Below, piece after piece: positions 30,995 to 39,930 of a DNA stretch of 64,000 nt. A program made the translations under genes and the position numbers. The DNA is from Amycolatopsis saalfeldensis (GTDB lineage: Bacteria; Actinomycetota; Actinomycetes; Mycobacteriales; Pseudonocardiaceae). The notes under the pieces were generated by a model. That model saw only the letters and a program-made list of their open reading frames with translations, searched no databases and was not told the DNA's origin. The DNA lies in contig NZ_FOEF01000004.1 of assembly GCF_900110575.1 (NCBI RefSeq), positions 434,001-498,000 of the forward strand, in the 5' to 3' direction. How positions within the stretch are numbered: the stretch's first letter is position 1; the number at the start of each line of letters is the position of its first letter.

Positions 30995-33861
30995 GAGTTC
31001 TCTCCGACCAGCTGCAGGAACGTGTCTTCCAGCCGGCGCCGCGGCCCGGCCTGCTCCACCGCGACTCCCGCGCGGACCAGTGCCGCGACGGCCTCGGCGC
31101 GCGGCAGCCCGTCGAGGTTCGCGTGCACCAGCTCGCCTTCGACCGCGACGTCGGTGACGCCGTCGAACGCCTTCAGCGCCGCGGCGGCCGCGGCCGGGTC
31201 GCCGACCCGGAACGTCGCCTCGCCGCTGGCCGCCGCCAGCTCGCCGACCTCGCCCGAGGCCACCAGCGTGCCGCGGTGCATGACAACGACGTGCGAACAG
31301 GTCTGCTCGACCTCGGCCAGCAGGTGGCTCGAGACGACCACGGTGCGCCCCGTGGCGGCGTAGCGCTGCAGGACCTCGCGCATCTGGTGGATCTGGGGCG
31401 GGTCGAGCCCGTTGGTCGGCTCGTCGAGCACCATCAGCTCCGGCAGGCCGAGCATCGCCTGGGCGATCGCGAGCCGCTGCCGCATGCCCTGGCTGTAGTT
31501 CTTCACCCGCCGGTCCACGGCGTCGCCGAGCCCGGCGATCTCCAGTGCCTCGGCGAAGTGCGCCTTCTCCGCGGGCCGTCCGGTGGCCGCCCAGTACAGC
31601 TCCAGGTTCGTCCGGCCGGACAGGTGCGGCAGGAAGCCGGAACCCTCCACAAAGGACCCGATCCGCGACAGCACCGGCGCGCCCGGCGTGATCCGGTGGC
31701 CGAAGACGCGGATCTCGCCCTCGGTCGGGGTGATCAGGCCCATCAGCATGCGCAGGGTGGTCGTCTTGCCCGCGCCGTTGGGCCCGAGCAGGCCGAGCAC
31801 CTGGCCCGGCTCGACGCGGAAGGACAGGTCCTTCACCGCGACGAACCCGCCCGCGTACTGCTTGCGCAGCCCGCTGATCACCAGCGGGGTGTGCGCCAGT
31901 TCGGGGTCGACGTCGTGCGAACGCCGGCGGCGCAGCGCCGCGAACGCCAGCGCCGCGACGGCGACCAGCAGGGTCGCGCCGATGCCGATCAGCTGCCCGG
32001 CCGGCGCCGGCGTGCCCACGGAGACCCCGGGCACGACCGGCACGGCCAGCGCCGAGCCGGGTGCGAGCCCGATCCGGAACACCCCGGGCTGGCCCGGCAC
32101 GGAGTACGACTGGTCGGTGGTGCCGACCACGAGCCGCAGCGAGTGGCCCGCCTCGATCGGCCGCACGATGCCGGGCAGGGTGACCGTCACGTCGACCGGG
32201 GTGCCGTCCGCGGGCAGCCCGCCGACCCGGAACGGGGCCACGGCGTTGGCCGGCAGCACCCGGGCGCCGTCCGTGCCCACGTCGTAGAGCTTCGCGAACA
32301 GCACCGCCTCGGGCAGCGGGTGCGCGGGGTCGGCCGCCACCCGCAAGTGCACTGTGGACGATCCGGCGACGAGCAGCTGGCTGCCGAACGGCGCGGTACT
32401 GAACTGGGCCGCCTGGCCCGCCGGGTCCGTGCTGAACAGCGGCGCCAGCCGGGACGAGCTCCCCGCGAGCCCGTTCAGCCCGGGGATGCCGCTGACCGCG
32501 GCCGGATTCGCGCCCGCGGGACGCACTGCCGATTGCACCGGGCCGGTGAGCGCGACCTGCCGCCGCTCCGTCCCCTGCCCGGTGAGGCCGGGGTAGGCGT
32601 CGGCGTTGACCGTGCGCACCGACGGTGTGCCGTTGGCCCGCAACGTGCCCTGCACGTCGTAGCTGAAGCCGGTGCCGGGGTCGCTGCCCTCTCCGGTGAG
32701 CGAGTGCCAGAGGAAGTCGCCGATCTTGGTGCGCAGCTGCGGGCCGGGGGTGCCGCCGTCGTGGCCGCCGGTGTACCAGATGGTCTTCACCTTGCCGCCG
32801 GCCGCGCTGATCTGGCGCGCGGTGGCGTCGGACTGGTCGAGCCCGAACAACGTGTCGCTCTCACCCTGCACCAGCAGGGTCGGCGCGGTGATCTTGCTCG
32901 TCACCGAAGCGGGGGAGACCCGGCGCAGCAGCGCGACGGTCTGCGGGCCGGCCTTCCCGGTCGTCGCCAGCTCGGTGTAGGCCTGGCAGACCTCGGCGGT
33001 GAACCGGCCGCACGGGTCGGCCGCGGGCAGCTGCGACGCCTGGCCGCCCGCGGTGGGGGCCGCCGCCTGTGGCGCGGTGCCCGACCCGCCGGCCGTGGTG
33101 CCGGAGTCGTTCGTCTCCTGCCCGGCTTCGGGGGCTTCGGCGGACGGGGACCCGCCCGACGGCGCGCCGGAGCCGGCGGAGAAGAAGATGCCGGCCCAGG
33201 TCTTCTTGAACACCCCGCCGGGGGCGAACTCGCCGGCCGCCGGGGTGCCCGCCGCGGGCGCCTGCGCCGCGGCCGCGTTCGGCACCAGACCCTGGGCCAG
33301 GTCGTTGTAGGTGATCACGGGCGCGACGGCGTCGATCCGCTTGTCCGTGCCCGCGAGCAGCAGGGACAGCGCGCCGCCGTAGGAGGCGCCGGTGACCGCG
33401 ACCTTCGGGTCGCCCTTGCCGTCGGTGAGCACGTCCTTGCTCGCGGCCAGGTGATCCACGAGCCGGCTGGCGTCGGCGACCTCGGCGTTCGGATCGTTCA
33501 GGCCGATCTTGCCGGTGCTGCGGCCGAAGCCGCGCGCCGACCAGGTCAGCACGACGAAGCCGCGGCCGGCCAGCTCCCGCGCCTGCGGGTCGACGCTGGA
33601 CTTGTCCCCGCCGAAGCCGTGGGCCAGCAGGACGGCGGGCGCGGGGGTCTTCTCGGGCAGGTAGGTGGTCGTGTCGATGCGGACCTTGTCCGCCGAGCCC
33701 GGCGCGGCCGGGAGCTCGAGGACGGCGTCCTGGGTTCGGACGGCGGACGGCGGCGAGCCGCTGGTCGTCCAGACGACCACGGCCGCGGCGACGACCACCA
33801 CGACCGCGGCCAGCGCGGTGAAACGGGCGCCGCGCGTGCGAGGGAGCGGGATTCGGGGCAC
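30991..33861 (-). CDS. Secreted alpha/beta hydrolase (S15/X-Pro type) fused to an ABC exporter ATPase
   Basis: 956 residues. An N-terminal membrane anchor (residues 13-32) leads to an extracytoplasmic alpha/beta hydrolase: nucleophile elbow GASYGGALS, His in YTGGHDGG, then a jelly-roll C-terminal domain as in X-prolyl dipeptidyl peptidases. A second helix near residue 645 returns the chain to the cytoplasm, where residues ~675-956 form an ABC ATPase (Walker A GPNGAGKTTT, signature YSQGMRQR, Walker B LMVLDEPTNGLDP). The partner permease follows with a 4-bp overlap. GTG 33861 is preceded by TAACGT at 6 nt. The fusion links export to external hydrolysis, perhaps of an exported peptide. Confidence 0.88.
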   Translation of the reverse strand: MPRIPLPRTRGARFTALAAVVVVVAAAVVVWTTSGSPPSAVRTQDAVLELPAAPGSADKVRIDTTTYLPEKTPAPAVLLAHGFGGDKSSVDPQARELAGRGFVVLTWSARGFGRSTGKIGLNDPNAEVADASRLVDHLAASKDVLTDGKGDPKVAVTGASYGGALSLLLAGTDKRIDAVAPVITYNDLAQGLVPNAAAAQAPAAGTPAAGEFAPGGVFKKTWAGIFFSAGSGAPSGGSPSAEAPEAGQETNDSGTTAGGSGTAPQAAAPTAGGQASQLPAADPCGRFTAEVCQAYTELATTGKAGPQTVALLRRVSPASVTSKITAPTLLVQGESDTLFGLDQSDATARQISAAGGKVKTIWYTGGHDGGTPGPQLRTKIGDFLWHSLTGEGSDPGTGFSYDVQGTLRANGTPSVRTVNADAYPGLTGQGTERRQVALTGPVQSAVRPAGANPAAVSGIPGLNGLAGSSSRLAPLFSTDPAGQAAQFSTAPFGSQLLVAGSSTVHLRVAADPAHPLPEAVLFAKLYDVGTDGARVLPANAVAPFRVGGLPADGTPVDVTVTLPGIVRPIEAGHSLRLVVGTTDQSYSVPGQPGVFRIGLAPGSALAVPVVPGVSVGTPAPAGQLIGIGATLLVAVAALAFAALRRRRSHDVDPELAHTPLVISGLRKQYAGGFVAVKDLSFRVEPGQVLGLLGPNGAGKTTTLRMLMGLITPTEGEIRVFGHRITPGAPVLSRIGSFVEGSGFLPHLSGRTNLELYWAATGRPAEKAHFAEALEIAGLGDAVDRRVKNYSQGMRQRLAIAQAMLGLPELMVLDEPTNGLDPPQIHQMREVLQRYAATGRTVVVSSHLLAEVEQTCSHVVVMHRGTLVASGEVGELAAASGEATFRVGDPAAAAAALKAFDGVTDVAVEGELVHANLDGLPRAEAVAALVRAGVAVEQAGPRRRLEDTFLQLVGENS

Positions 33862-34106
33862 GCGCCGACGTTATTGGAGTTTTGCTGAGAGCGTCGCGGC
33901 GGGCTCACACGAATCCGACATCCCGGCCACGCCCGTCACCCGTCCGGGAGCCCATCCCGGCCCCGCGCGCTGTACGCCCGGGAAGCTGCCCTGGTCGCGC
34001 GCGCCGTCCACCCGGGACGGCGGTGACCGGGCTAACACCGCCGGACCGGTGACGCGGGCAACCTCCGCTGGCGTTTGCGGGCCGTAACCGGCACACTGAA
34101 CTCGCT

Positions 34107-34203
34107 GTGAGGGGAGTATTCCTTCGCGGCGGTGTCGTCAGCACGGTGGCTCAGGCCCCCGGCACCGTCGGTCGCTGGTGAAAGCGGCGGAAGAGACCTC
34201 CGG
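34107..34203 (+). ncRNA. yybP-ykoY manganese riboswitch
   Basis: The leader of the terC-type gene carries the two conserved halves of the yybP-ykoY aptamer: GAGGGGAGTA at 34109-34118 and GAAGAGACCTC at 34190-34200, able to pair through GAGG/CCTC. Between them a CACGGTG/CACCGT hairpin is predicted (about 34142-34168). The element is followed at 34203-34238 by the ribosome-binding site and ATG. This family senses Mn2+ and commonly precedes TerC/Alx-type manganese exporters, exactly the context here. Not checked with a covariance model. Confidence 0.85.
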
Positions 34204-34238
34204 TTAGTTGCTGCTGTGCACTATCCGGAGGTTGTTTC

Positions 34239-35204
34239 ATGACTGTCCCCCTGTGGCTGTGGATCGCAACGGTCGGTGGCATTCTGGCCCTGATCGCGAT
34301 CGACCTGTTCATCGTCGACCACAATCCACACGAGGTGACCACCGGTGAGGCCGCCCGCTGGGTGATCTTCTACGTCGCCTGCGCGGTCCTGTTCGGCATC
34401 GGCGTCTGGGTGTTCGCCGGGCACAACTCCGGCGTCGAGTTCTTCACCGGGTACATCACCGAATACTCGCTCAGCGTCGACAACCTGTTCATCTTCATGA
34501 TCATCATGGCCTCCTTCAAGGTGCCGGCGATCCACCAGCACCGGGTGCTGCTCGTCGGGATCCTGCTCGCGCTGGCCATGCGGAGCGTGTTCATCGCCGT
34601 CGGCGCCGCGCTGATCGCGCAGTTCGTGTGGGTCTTCTTCCTCTTCGGCGGGGTGCTCATCTGGACCGCGGTCAGCATGCTGCGCAAGAAGGACGAGGAA
34701 GAGGAGTACCAGGAGAACGCCGTCACCCGGCTGGTGCGGAAGTTCTTCCCGGTGACCGACGACTTCCACGGGCACAAGTACACGGTCAAGGTCGGCGGCA
34801 AGCGGATGATCACGCCGATGCTCGTGGTGATCGTCGCGATCGGCTCGGCCGACCTGCTGTTCGCGGTGGACTCGATCCCGGCCATCTTCGGCATCACCCA
34901 GGAGGCCTTCCTGGTGTTCACGGCCAACGCGTTCGCGCTGATGGGCTTGCGCCAGCTGTACTTCCTGCTCGGCGGGCTGGTCGAGAAGCTGGTGTACCTG
35001 ACCTACGGCCTGGCCGTGATCCTCGCCTTCATCGGCGCGAAGCTGTTCGTGCACGCGCTGCACGAGTACCAGGTGGCGCCGGACTGGCTGGACATCAACA
35101 ACTGGATCTCCCTCGGCGTGATCGTGGTCGTGCTGACCGTGACCACGGTGGCGAGCCTGGCGAAGGCCAAGCGTGACGAACGCGCCGGGCTGCCCGCGAA
35201 ATAG
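34239..35204 (+). CDS. TerC/Alx family membrane protein (probable Mn2+ exporter)
   Basis: 321-residue TerC-family protein with about nine helices. Conserved acidic motifs are in helices: EYSLSVDNLFIFMIIMASF and GSADLLFAVDSIPAIFGITQ. The cytoplasmic loop has an acidic KKDEEEEYQEN stretch. The family is implicated in manganese efflux and metalation of secreted enzymes. ATG 34239 follows GGAGG at 7 bp. The predicted yybP-ykoY riboswitch in its leader would raise expression when Mn2+ is high. In many actinobacteria a terC gene lies close to uvrB, as here. Confidence 0.95.
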   Translation: MTVPLWLWIATVGGILALIAIDLFIVDHNPHEVTTGEAARWVIFYVACAVLFGIGVWVFAGHNSGVEFFTGYITEYSLSVDNLFIFMIIMASFKVPAIHQHRVLLVGILLALAMRSVFIAVGAALIAQFVWVFFLFGGVLIWTAVSMLRKKDEEEEYQENAVTRLVRKFFPVTDDFHGHKYTVKVGGKRMITPMLVVIVAIGSADLLFAVDSIPAIFGITQEAFLVFTANAFALMGLRQLYFLLGGLVEKLVYLTYGLAVILAFIGAKLFVHALHEYQVAPDWLDINNWISLGVIVVVLTVTTVASLAKAKRDERAGLPAK

Positions 35205-35229
35205 GTCGTTCGCGTTGCTAATGATCCGG

Positions 35230-35235
35230 TACGGT
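35230..35235 (+). promoter_or_regulatory. -10 box of the leaderless S9 peptidase gene
   Basis: TACGGT ends 7 nt before ATG 35243, the same geometry as other leaderless genes in the window. Confidence 0.6.
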
Positions 35236-35242
35236 CGTCGGC

Positions 35243-37195
35243 ATGCGTCCTGCCGACATCGAAGCCCTTGTCGTCCCCGGCCGTCCCGCGCTGCGGGGTG
35301 AGCTGCTGATCACCGCGGTGCAGCGCCCGGACCTGGAGTCCGACTCCGGGCACAGCGCGCTGCACCGGGTGGACCTCGGCGGCGGGGAGGGGCCGTGGAC
35401 CCACGGCCCGCACGACGCGGCGCCGTCGATCTCACCGGACGGGCGCTGGGTCGCGTTCCTCCGGGCCGGCGAGGGCACGGGCGCCGACGGCAGCCCGCAG
35501 GTGCACGTGATGCCGACCGGCGGCGGCGAGGCCAGGCGCCTGACGTCATTGCCGCTGGGCGCGGACGCACCGGTGTGGGCGCCGGACTCGCGCCGGCTCG
35601 CGTTCACCGCCCGGCTGCCGGAAGCGGGCCGCTACGGCACCGCGGACGCCGACGGCAAGACGCCTGAGCCGCCCGCCGAGGCTCCGCGCCGGATCACGCG
35701 TTTCGACTACCGCATCGACGACATCGGCTTCCTGCGCGACCGCGTGAAGCGGCTTTTCGTGCTGGACACCGACATCGACACTGCCGCCGCCGAGCTTGAG
35801 CCCGTTTCGCCCGCCGGCTACGACGTCGACCATCCCGTGTGGACACCCGACGGCGAGCGCGTGGTCGTGGTGGTGCCGCAGGACTGGGACCGGGTGGAGA
35901 CCGACTACCGCGACCTGGTCTCGTTCCCGGCCGCGGGCGGCGAACCCGAGCTGCTCGTGCAGTGCCACGGCGCCGCCGATCTGCCGGTGTTCGGCCCGGA
36001 CGGCACCCTGTTCTTCTACGGAGTGTCCTATGAGGACGGTCATTTCGAGGCCAACAACATCGGCCTGTACGCCGCCGTCCCCGGCCACGACGGCCCGGTC
36101 AAGGCACGCCGGCTGACCGACATCGAGACGGTCGACCTCGAAATCGGCGCGGGCCCGGCGATCCCGCTCGGGGACGAGGTGCTGGTGGTCGCGCGCGACC
36201 GCGGCGCGGCCGAACTGCGTGCCGTGCCGGTGACGGCCGACGCGGCGCCGCTGGTCAGCCTGCGAGTGCTGCACGGCGGTCACCTCGCGGTCCGCGGGTT
36301 CGCCGCGGACGGGGACACGGTGGTCGCCGTGGTCGCGACGCCGGAGACCTCCGGCGACGTCGTGGTGCTCACCGCGGCCGGTGGGCCCCGCGTGCTCACG
36401 GACTACTCGAAGACGTTGCGGGACAAGGGTCTTTGCGCGGTCGAGGAGCTGAACACCACCGCGCCCGACGGCTATCCGGTGCACGGCTGGCTGGTGCTGC
36501 CCGAGGGCGAGGGCCCGCACCCGGTGCTGCGCGTCGTGCACGGCGGCCCGTTCGCCCCGCAGGACTGGGCGGTGTTCGACGAGGCGCAGGTGTACGCCTC
36601 CGCCGGGTACGCGGTGGTCCTCGGCAACCCGCGCGGCTCGGCGGGTTACGGGCAGAGCCACGGCCGCGCGATCACCCACGCGTTCGGCACCGTCGACGTC
36701 GACGACGTGCTGGCGCTGCTGGACAAGGCGCTGGAGCGGCCCGACCTCGACCCTTCGCGGGTCGGCATCATGGGCGGCTCGTACGGCGGGTTCATGACCA
36801 GCTGGGTCGCCTCGCACCACCCGGAGCGGTTCAAGGCCGCCTGGAGCGAGCGCGCGGTGAACGCGTGGGACTCGATGGTCGGCAGCTCCGACATCGGCTA
36901 CACCTTCGTCGACTCCTACATCGGCTCCGACCCCGAGGTCCAGCGCGACCGCAGCCCGCTCACCTACGCCGCGGACATCTCCATCCCGTTCGCCGTGGTG
37001 CACTCCGAGCACGACTGGCGGTGCCCGCTGGAGCAGGCGCAACGGATGTTCGTGGCCCTGCGCAAGGCCGGCGCCGACGCGGAGTTCCTGCTGTTCCCGG
37101 GCGAGGGCCACGAGCTGACCCGCTCGGGCCGGCCGCGCCACCGCGTGCAGCGGTTCGAAGCCGTGCTCGAGTGGTGGTCGCGGCACCTGGGCTAG
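35243..37195 (+). CDS. S9 family peptidase (acylaminoacyl/prolyl oligopeptidase type)
   Basis: 650 residues, cytoplasmic (no signal peptide). Residues ~1-390 form a beta-propeller with WD40-like strands (DAAPSISPDGRWVAFLRAGE; YDVDHPVWTPDGERVVVVVP). The C-terminal alpha/beta-hydrolase domain has the nucleophile S513 in GIMGGSYGGFMTSW, Asp in HSEHDWRCP and His in GEGHEL. It should hydrolyse short or N-acylated peptides. The leaderless-type -10 box 7 nt upstream fixes the start at 35243. Confidence 0.95.
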   Translation: MRPADIEALVVPGRPALRGELLITAVQRPDLESDSGHSALHRVDLGGGEGPWTHGPHDAAPSISPDGRWVAFLRAGEGTGADGSPQVHVMPTGGGEARRLTSLPLGADAPVWAPDSRRLAFTARLPEAGRYGTADADGKTPEPPAEAPRRITRFDYRIDDIGFLRDRVKRLFVLDTDIDTAAAELEPVSPAGYDVDHPVWTPDGERVVVVVPQDWDRVETDYRDLVSFPAAGGEPELLVQCHGAADLPVFGPDGTLFFYGVSYEDGHFEANNIGLYAAVPGHDGPVKARRLTDIETVDLEIGAGPAIPLGDEVLVVARDRGAAELRAVPVTADAAPLVSLRVLHGGHLAVRGFAADGDTVVAVVATPETSGDVVVLTAAGGPRVLTDYSKTLRDKGLCAVEELNTTAPDGYPVHGWLVLPEGEGPHPVLRVVHGGPFAPQDWAVFDEAQVYASAGYAVVLGNPRGSAGYGQSHGRAITHAFGTVDVDDVLALLDKALERPDLDPSRVGIMGGSYGGFMTSWVASHHPERFKAAWSERAVNAWDSMVGSSDIGYTFVDSYIGSDPEVQRDRSPLTYAADISIPFAVVHSEHDWRCPLEQAQRMFVALRKAGADAEFLLFPGEGHELTRSGRPRHRVQRFEAVLEWWSRHLG

Positions 37196-37264
37196 GCGGT
37201 TGCGTTCGGGCCGAGCCGGGGCCGGGGCACCGTGACCGGGCAGGGGAAGCGGAATCACGCGGTG

Positions 37265-37921
37265 CTAGTTGAGCAGCGTGTAGTTCAGCTCTTCGCAGAC
37301 CCGGCCCAGCGGCACGTCGAGGCCGGGGTGGTCCAGGGGCAGCAGCACGTCCGGGGCGATCGGCAGCGCCGCGCCCGCGGGCGGGTCCCACAGGCACAGC
37401 GACGGGTCGCCGGCGTCCATCGAGGAGCGGTACCAGAGGCCGTCGAGGTCGGGCAGGGCCGTGCGGATCGCGCGGGCCCAGGCCTGGGTGATCTTCTTCG
37501 GCCCGCTCGAGATCTCCTGCGAAGCGCCCACCCGCGTCGGCCACAGGCCGGTCAGGTCGAGCAGCCGCAGGGTCCGCGTCGGCCGCACGACGACCAGCCG
37601 CGGGCCGCGGGTCTTCCGGTCGACGGTCGAGCTGGTCTGGAAGACCTCGGCGACGCTGGTGCGCACGGTCAGGCCGAAGTACAGCACGCCGTTGGCCGGG
37701 TCGGTGACCGGCTGGCCGCCGCGGCCGGGCGGCTGCTGGTCGAACCGCCCGTGCGGGAGCGGGCCGGTGTAGCGGAACGTGTTCCACTGCTGCGGGTGGT
37801 TGCCGTGCGCGGTGAAGATCCGGACCAGCCTGGTCTCGGGCTGCACCGAAACCACGTCGTGGCTCCGGTCCAGTTCCTTGACCAGGGCGGATCGTGCGGG
37901 CGGCAGGGGGAGCCGGGCCAT
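37265..37921 (-). CDS. RES-domain toxin
   Basis: 218-residue RES-family protein. The conserved Arg, Glu and Ser that name the family can be placed in WNTFRYTG, VRTSVAEVFQTS and WYRSSMDAG. RES toxins degrade NAD+ (ADP-ribosyltransferase-like fold). It is 50 bp downstream of an Xre/MbcA-type antitoxin, the standard order for this pair. ATG 37921 has no strong ribosome-binding site, which may limit expression relative to the antitoxin. Confidence 0.88.
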   Translation of the reverse strand: MARLPLPPARSALVKELDRSHDVVSVQPETRLVRIFTAHGNHPQQWNTFRYTGPLPHGRFDQQPPGRGGQPVTDPANGVLYFGLTVRTSVAEVFQTSSTVDRKTRGPRLVVVRPTRTLRLLDLTGLWPTRVGASQEISSGPKKITQAWARAIRTALPDLDGLWYRSSMDAGDPSLCLWDPPAGAALPIAPDVLLPLDHPGLDVPLGRVCEELNYTLLN

Positions 37922-37971
37922 GCGTCGGGGGTCGTCCGTCCTGTGTGGGTGATCTTGCTCTTCGGCTCAGC

Positions 37972-38553
37972 CTAGAACGGCGAGCCGAGCGTGGCGACGA
38001 GGCGGGCGAGGACTTCGGGGTCACCGCCGGACAGCAGCCACTGCCGCGGGGTCGCGGGCCGGTCGCTGATCACCAGGTCGGCCTGCGGGGTGTTCATGAA
38101 CGCGGCGACGACCAGCGCCGGCTGGTCCTCGGGCACCGCGCGCAGCACGACCTCGAGGCCGGGCAGCACGCCCGCGCCGTTGAACTGCCAGGACGGCAGC
38201 CGCCAGCCCTGGTCCTTCCAGCCGGTGAGCCGGCCTTCCTTGAGGCGGTGCCGGATGCGGCTGTCGTCGACGCCGAGCGCCTGCGCGGCCTCCAGCACGT
38301 TCAACGCGGAGTCCGCGAGCACGGCGTGCGCGGCGACGGTGCGCGCGCGGAAGTCCGGCTCGTCCTCGTGCCGTGGCGAAAGGTCGAGCCCGACGTCGGC
38401 GAGCGCCGCCCGCTGGTCGGGCGAGAAATAGTGGGACGGGTCCGGATTCGGGGGGGAAAGCCGGCGCGCCGCGTCCTCCACAAGCGTCAAGAACTCGTTC
38501 GCGTCGGCCTTGAGGCCGGCTTTGGCGAGGACGTTCTCCAGCGCGGGTGACAT
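37972..38553 (-). CDS. Xre/MbcA/ParS-type antitoxin (DUF2384-like)
   Basis: 193-residue partner of the RES toxin. A helix-turn-helix-like segment (NVLEAAQALGVDDSRIRHRL) lies in the middle, and the C-terminal ATPRQWLLSGGDPEVLARLV stretch resembles the toxin-binding domain of this antitoxin family. ATG 38553 is preceded at 6 nt by TAGTCT on the minus strand (38565-38560), suggesting leaderless expression and autoregulation. It is longer at the N-terminus than many family members. Confidence 0.82.
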   Translation of the reverse strand: MSPALENVLAKAGLKADANEFLTLVEDAARRLSPPNPDPSHYFSPDQRAALADVGLDLSPRHEDEPDFRARTVAAHAVLADSALNVLEAAQALGVDDSRIRHRLKEGRLTGWKDQGWRLPSWQFNGAGVLPGLEVVLRAVPEDQPALVVAAFMNTPQADLVISDRPATPRQWLLSGGDPEVLARLVATLGSPF

Positions 38554-38717
38554 GCGCCCAGACTAGCTCGTGTGTGCGGGTTCGTGCGGTTCGTCACCGG
38601 ATCTGTGGGTGAATTCACCAGAGATCGACACGGAGTGCACAGCATCAAACACGATGCGTAGGCGATTGGGTGACAGTGTGCCCAGGACGTGGCCCGGTTG
38701 TCCAGGCTTTCGCGTGC

Positions 38718-38746
38718 TTGACACCCCGACGTGGCGCCTTTACGTT
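38718..38746 (+). promoter_or_regulatory. Orphan sigma-A type promoter, copy of the xylB promoter
   Basis: -35 TTGACA (38718-38723), 17-bp spacer, -10 TACGTT (38741-38746). It closely resembles the xylB promoter (shared GCTTGACACCC start, same spacing) but faces a region without a plus-strand gene. Confidence 0.7.
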
Positions 38747-38751
38747 CGTTT

Positions 38752-38765
38752 GGTAATCGATTTCC
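38752..38765. promoter_or_regulatory. LacI-type operator at the orphan promoter
   Basis: GGTAATCGATTTCC, 5 bp after the -10 box. It shares the GGTAATCG-TT-CC pattern with the operator at 39964 and is therefore probably bound by the same LacI-family protein. Confidence 0.68.
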
Positions 38766-38830
38766 CGCCTCGGGGTGCTGCCGCTCCGGTGTCCTTCGGG
38801 CACCGGCGCTGGGGGGTCAAGGGGGTGGGG

Positions 38831-38870
38831 CGTGCCTGGGGGCCGGCGCCATGCCGGCCCACCAGGCACG
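38831..38870. terminator. Large hairpin at the end of the lacI gene (38928)
   Basis: Outer arms CGTGCCTGG and CCAGGCACG enclose inner arms GGGCCGGC and GCCGGCCC, about 17 pairs in total, without a T-run. It lies 58 bp beyond the stop of the minus-strand lacI-type gene and could stop transcription from both sides, including from the orphan promoter. Confidence 0.6.
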
Positions 38871-38927
38871 TCGTTCGCCCACGGAGCCGGCGGCGGCCGG
38901 GGGCCCCGCCCTGCTGGCGGCCGGGGC

Positions 38928-39905
38928 TCAGCGGCGCGAACTCTGCCGTTCGATCAGCCGGGCTTCCAGCGTGGTCGTGGTGGGCGCGCGGGTCCCGTCG
39001 GCGATCCGGGCCAGCAGCAGCTGCGCGGCCACGCGGCCGATGTCGTACGCGGGCTGCGCGACGACCGTCAGCGGCGGGTCGATGAGCGTGGCCCAGGGGG
39101 CGTCGTCGAAGGAGACGATGCCGACGTCGCGGCCGGGGCGCAGGTGGCGGCCGGTGAGCGCCTGCAGCACGCCGATGGTCATGGTGCTGTTGGCGACCAG
39201 CAGCGCGTCCGGCGGCTCGGGCAGGTCCAGCAGGTCCAGCGCGGCCAGCCGGGCGCCCTCCGCGCGGTACTCGGTGCGGCGGAACAGCGTGGTGTCCTCG
39301 CCGACGGCGTCGCGGAAGCCGTCGAGCCGGTCGTCGGCGGTGCGCACGCCCGCGGGGCCGCTCAGGCAGCCGATCCGGCGGTAGCCGCCGTCGGCGAGGT
39401 GGCGGGCCGCGTCGCGCGCGGCGCGGCGGGTGTCGACCAGGACCTGGTCGCCGTCGGGCCCGTTCAGCGGGCGGTCGACAGCCACCACCGGGGTGCCCTG
39501 GCGGCGCAGGTGCTCGACGTTGGTGGAGCGGCCGGTCGGCGACAGCACCACGCCCGCGACCCGCTCCTGCAGCGCCACGTCGATGTAGCGGCGCTCCTTG
39601 TCCTCGTTCTCGTCGGAATTGCACAGCACCACGGAGTACCCCGAGACCTGCGCGAGGTCCTCCACCCCGCGCGCGATCGCCGTGAAGAACGGGTTCTCGA
39701 CGTCGGAGATGATCAGCGCGAGCACCGCCGTCTCCTGGCGGCGCAGGTTCCTGGCCAGCCCGTTCGGGTGGTAGCCCAGCTCCTCGGCGGCCAGCAGCAC
39801 CCGGGCCGCCAGCTCCGGGTCCACAGTGGACTTCCCGTTCAGCGCCCTCGACACGGTCGCCGTGGAGACCCCGGCCCGCGCCGCGACGTCGCTGATGGTG
39901 GCCAC
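38928..39905 (-). CDS. LacI family regulator of xylB
   Basis: 325-residue repressor: helix-turn-helix ATISDVAARAGVSTATVSRA, hinge around residues 45-60, and a sugar-binding domain (FFTAIARGVEDLAQVSGYSV). Of two adjacent GTG codons I prefer 39905, because AGGAGG then lies 5 nt upstream; 39908 is too close. Divergent from xylB, with an operator (GGTAATCGTTTACC) in the xylB promoter. A second matching operator sits beyond its own 3' end at 38752. The effector is probably a pentose or pentitol. Confidence 0.93.
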   Translation of the reverse strand: MATISDVAARAGVSTATVSRALNGKSTVDPELAARVLLAAEELGYHPNGLARNLRRQETAVLALIISDVENPFFTAIARGVEDLAQVSGYSVVLCNSDENEDKERRYIDVALQERVAGVVLSPTGRSTNVEHLRRQGTPVVAVDRPLNGPDGDQVLVDTRRAARDAARHLADGGYRRIGCLSGPAGVRTADDRLDGFRDAVGEDTTLFRRTEYRAEGARLAALDLLDLPEPPDALLVANSTMTIGVLQALTGRHLRPGRDVGIVSFDDAPWATLIDPPLTVVAQPAYDIGRVAAQLLLARIADGTRAPTTTTLEARLIERQSSRR

Positions 39906-39930
39906 CACGACCTCCTCGTCCCAGGCTCGC

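Noticed and set aside
31123..33888. 921-codon plus-strand frame opposite the S15-ABC fusion
   Set aside because: Shadow of a GC-rich coding strand; amino-acid composition is His/Arg/Gly-rich without motifs.
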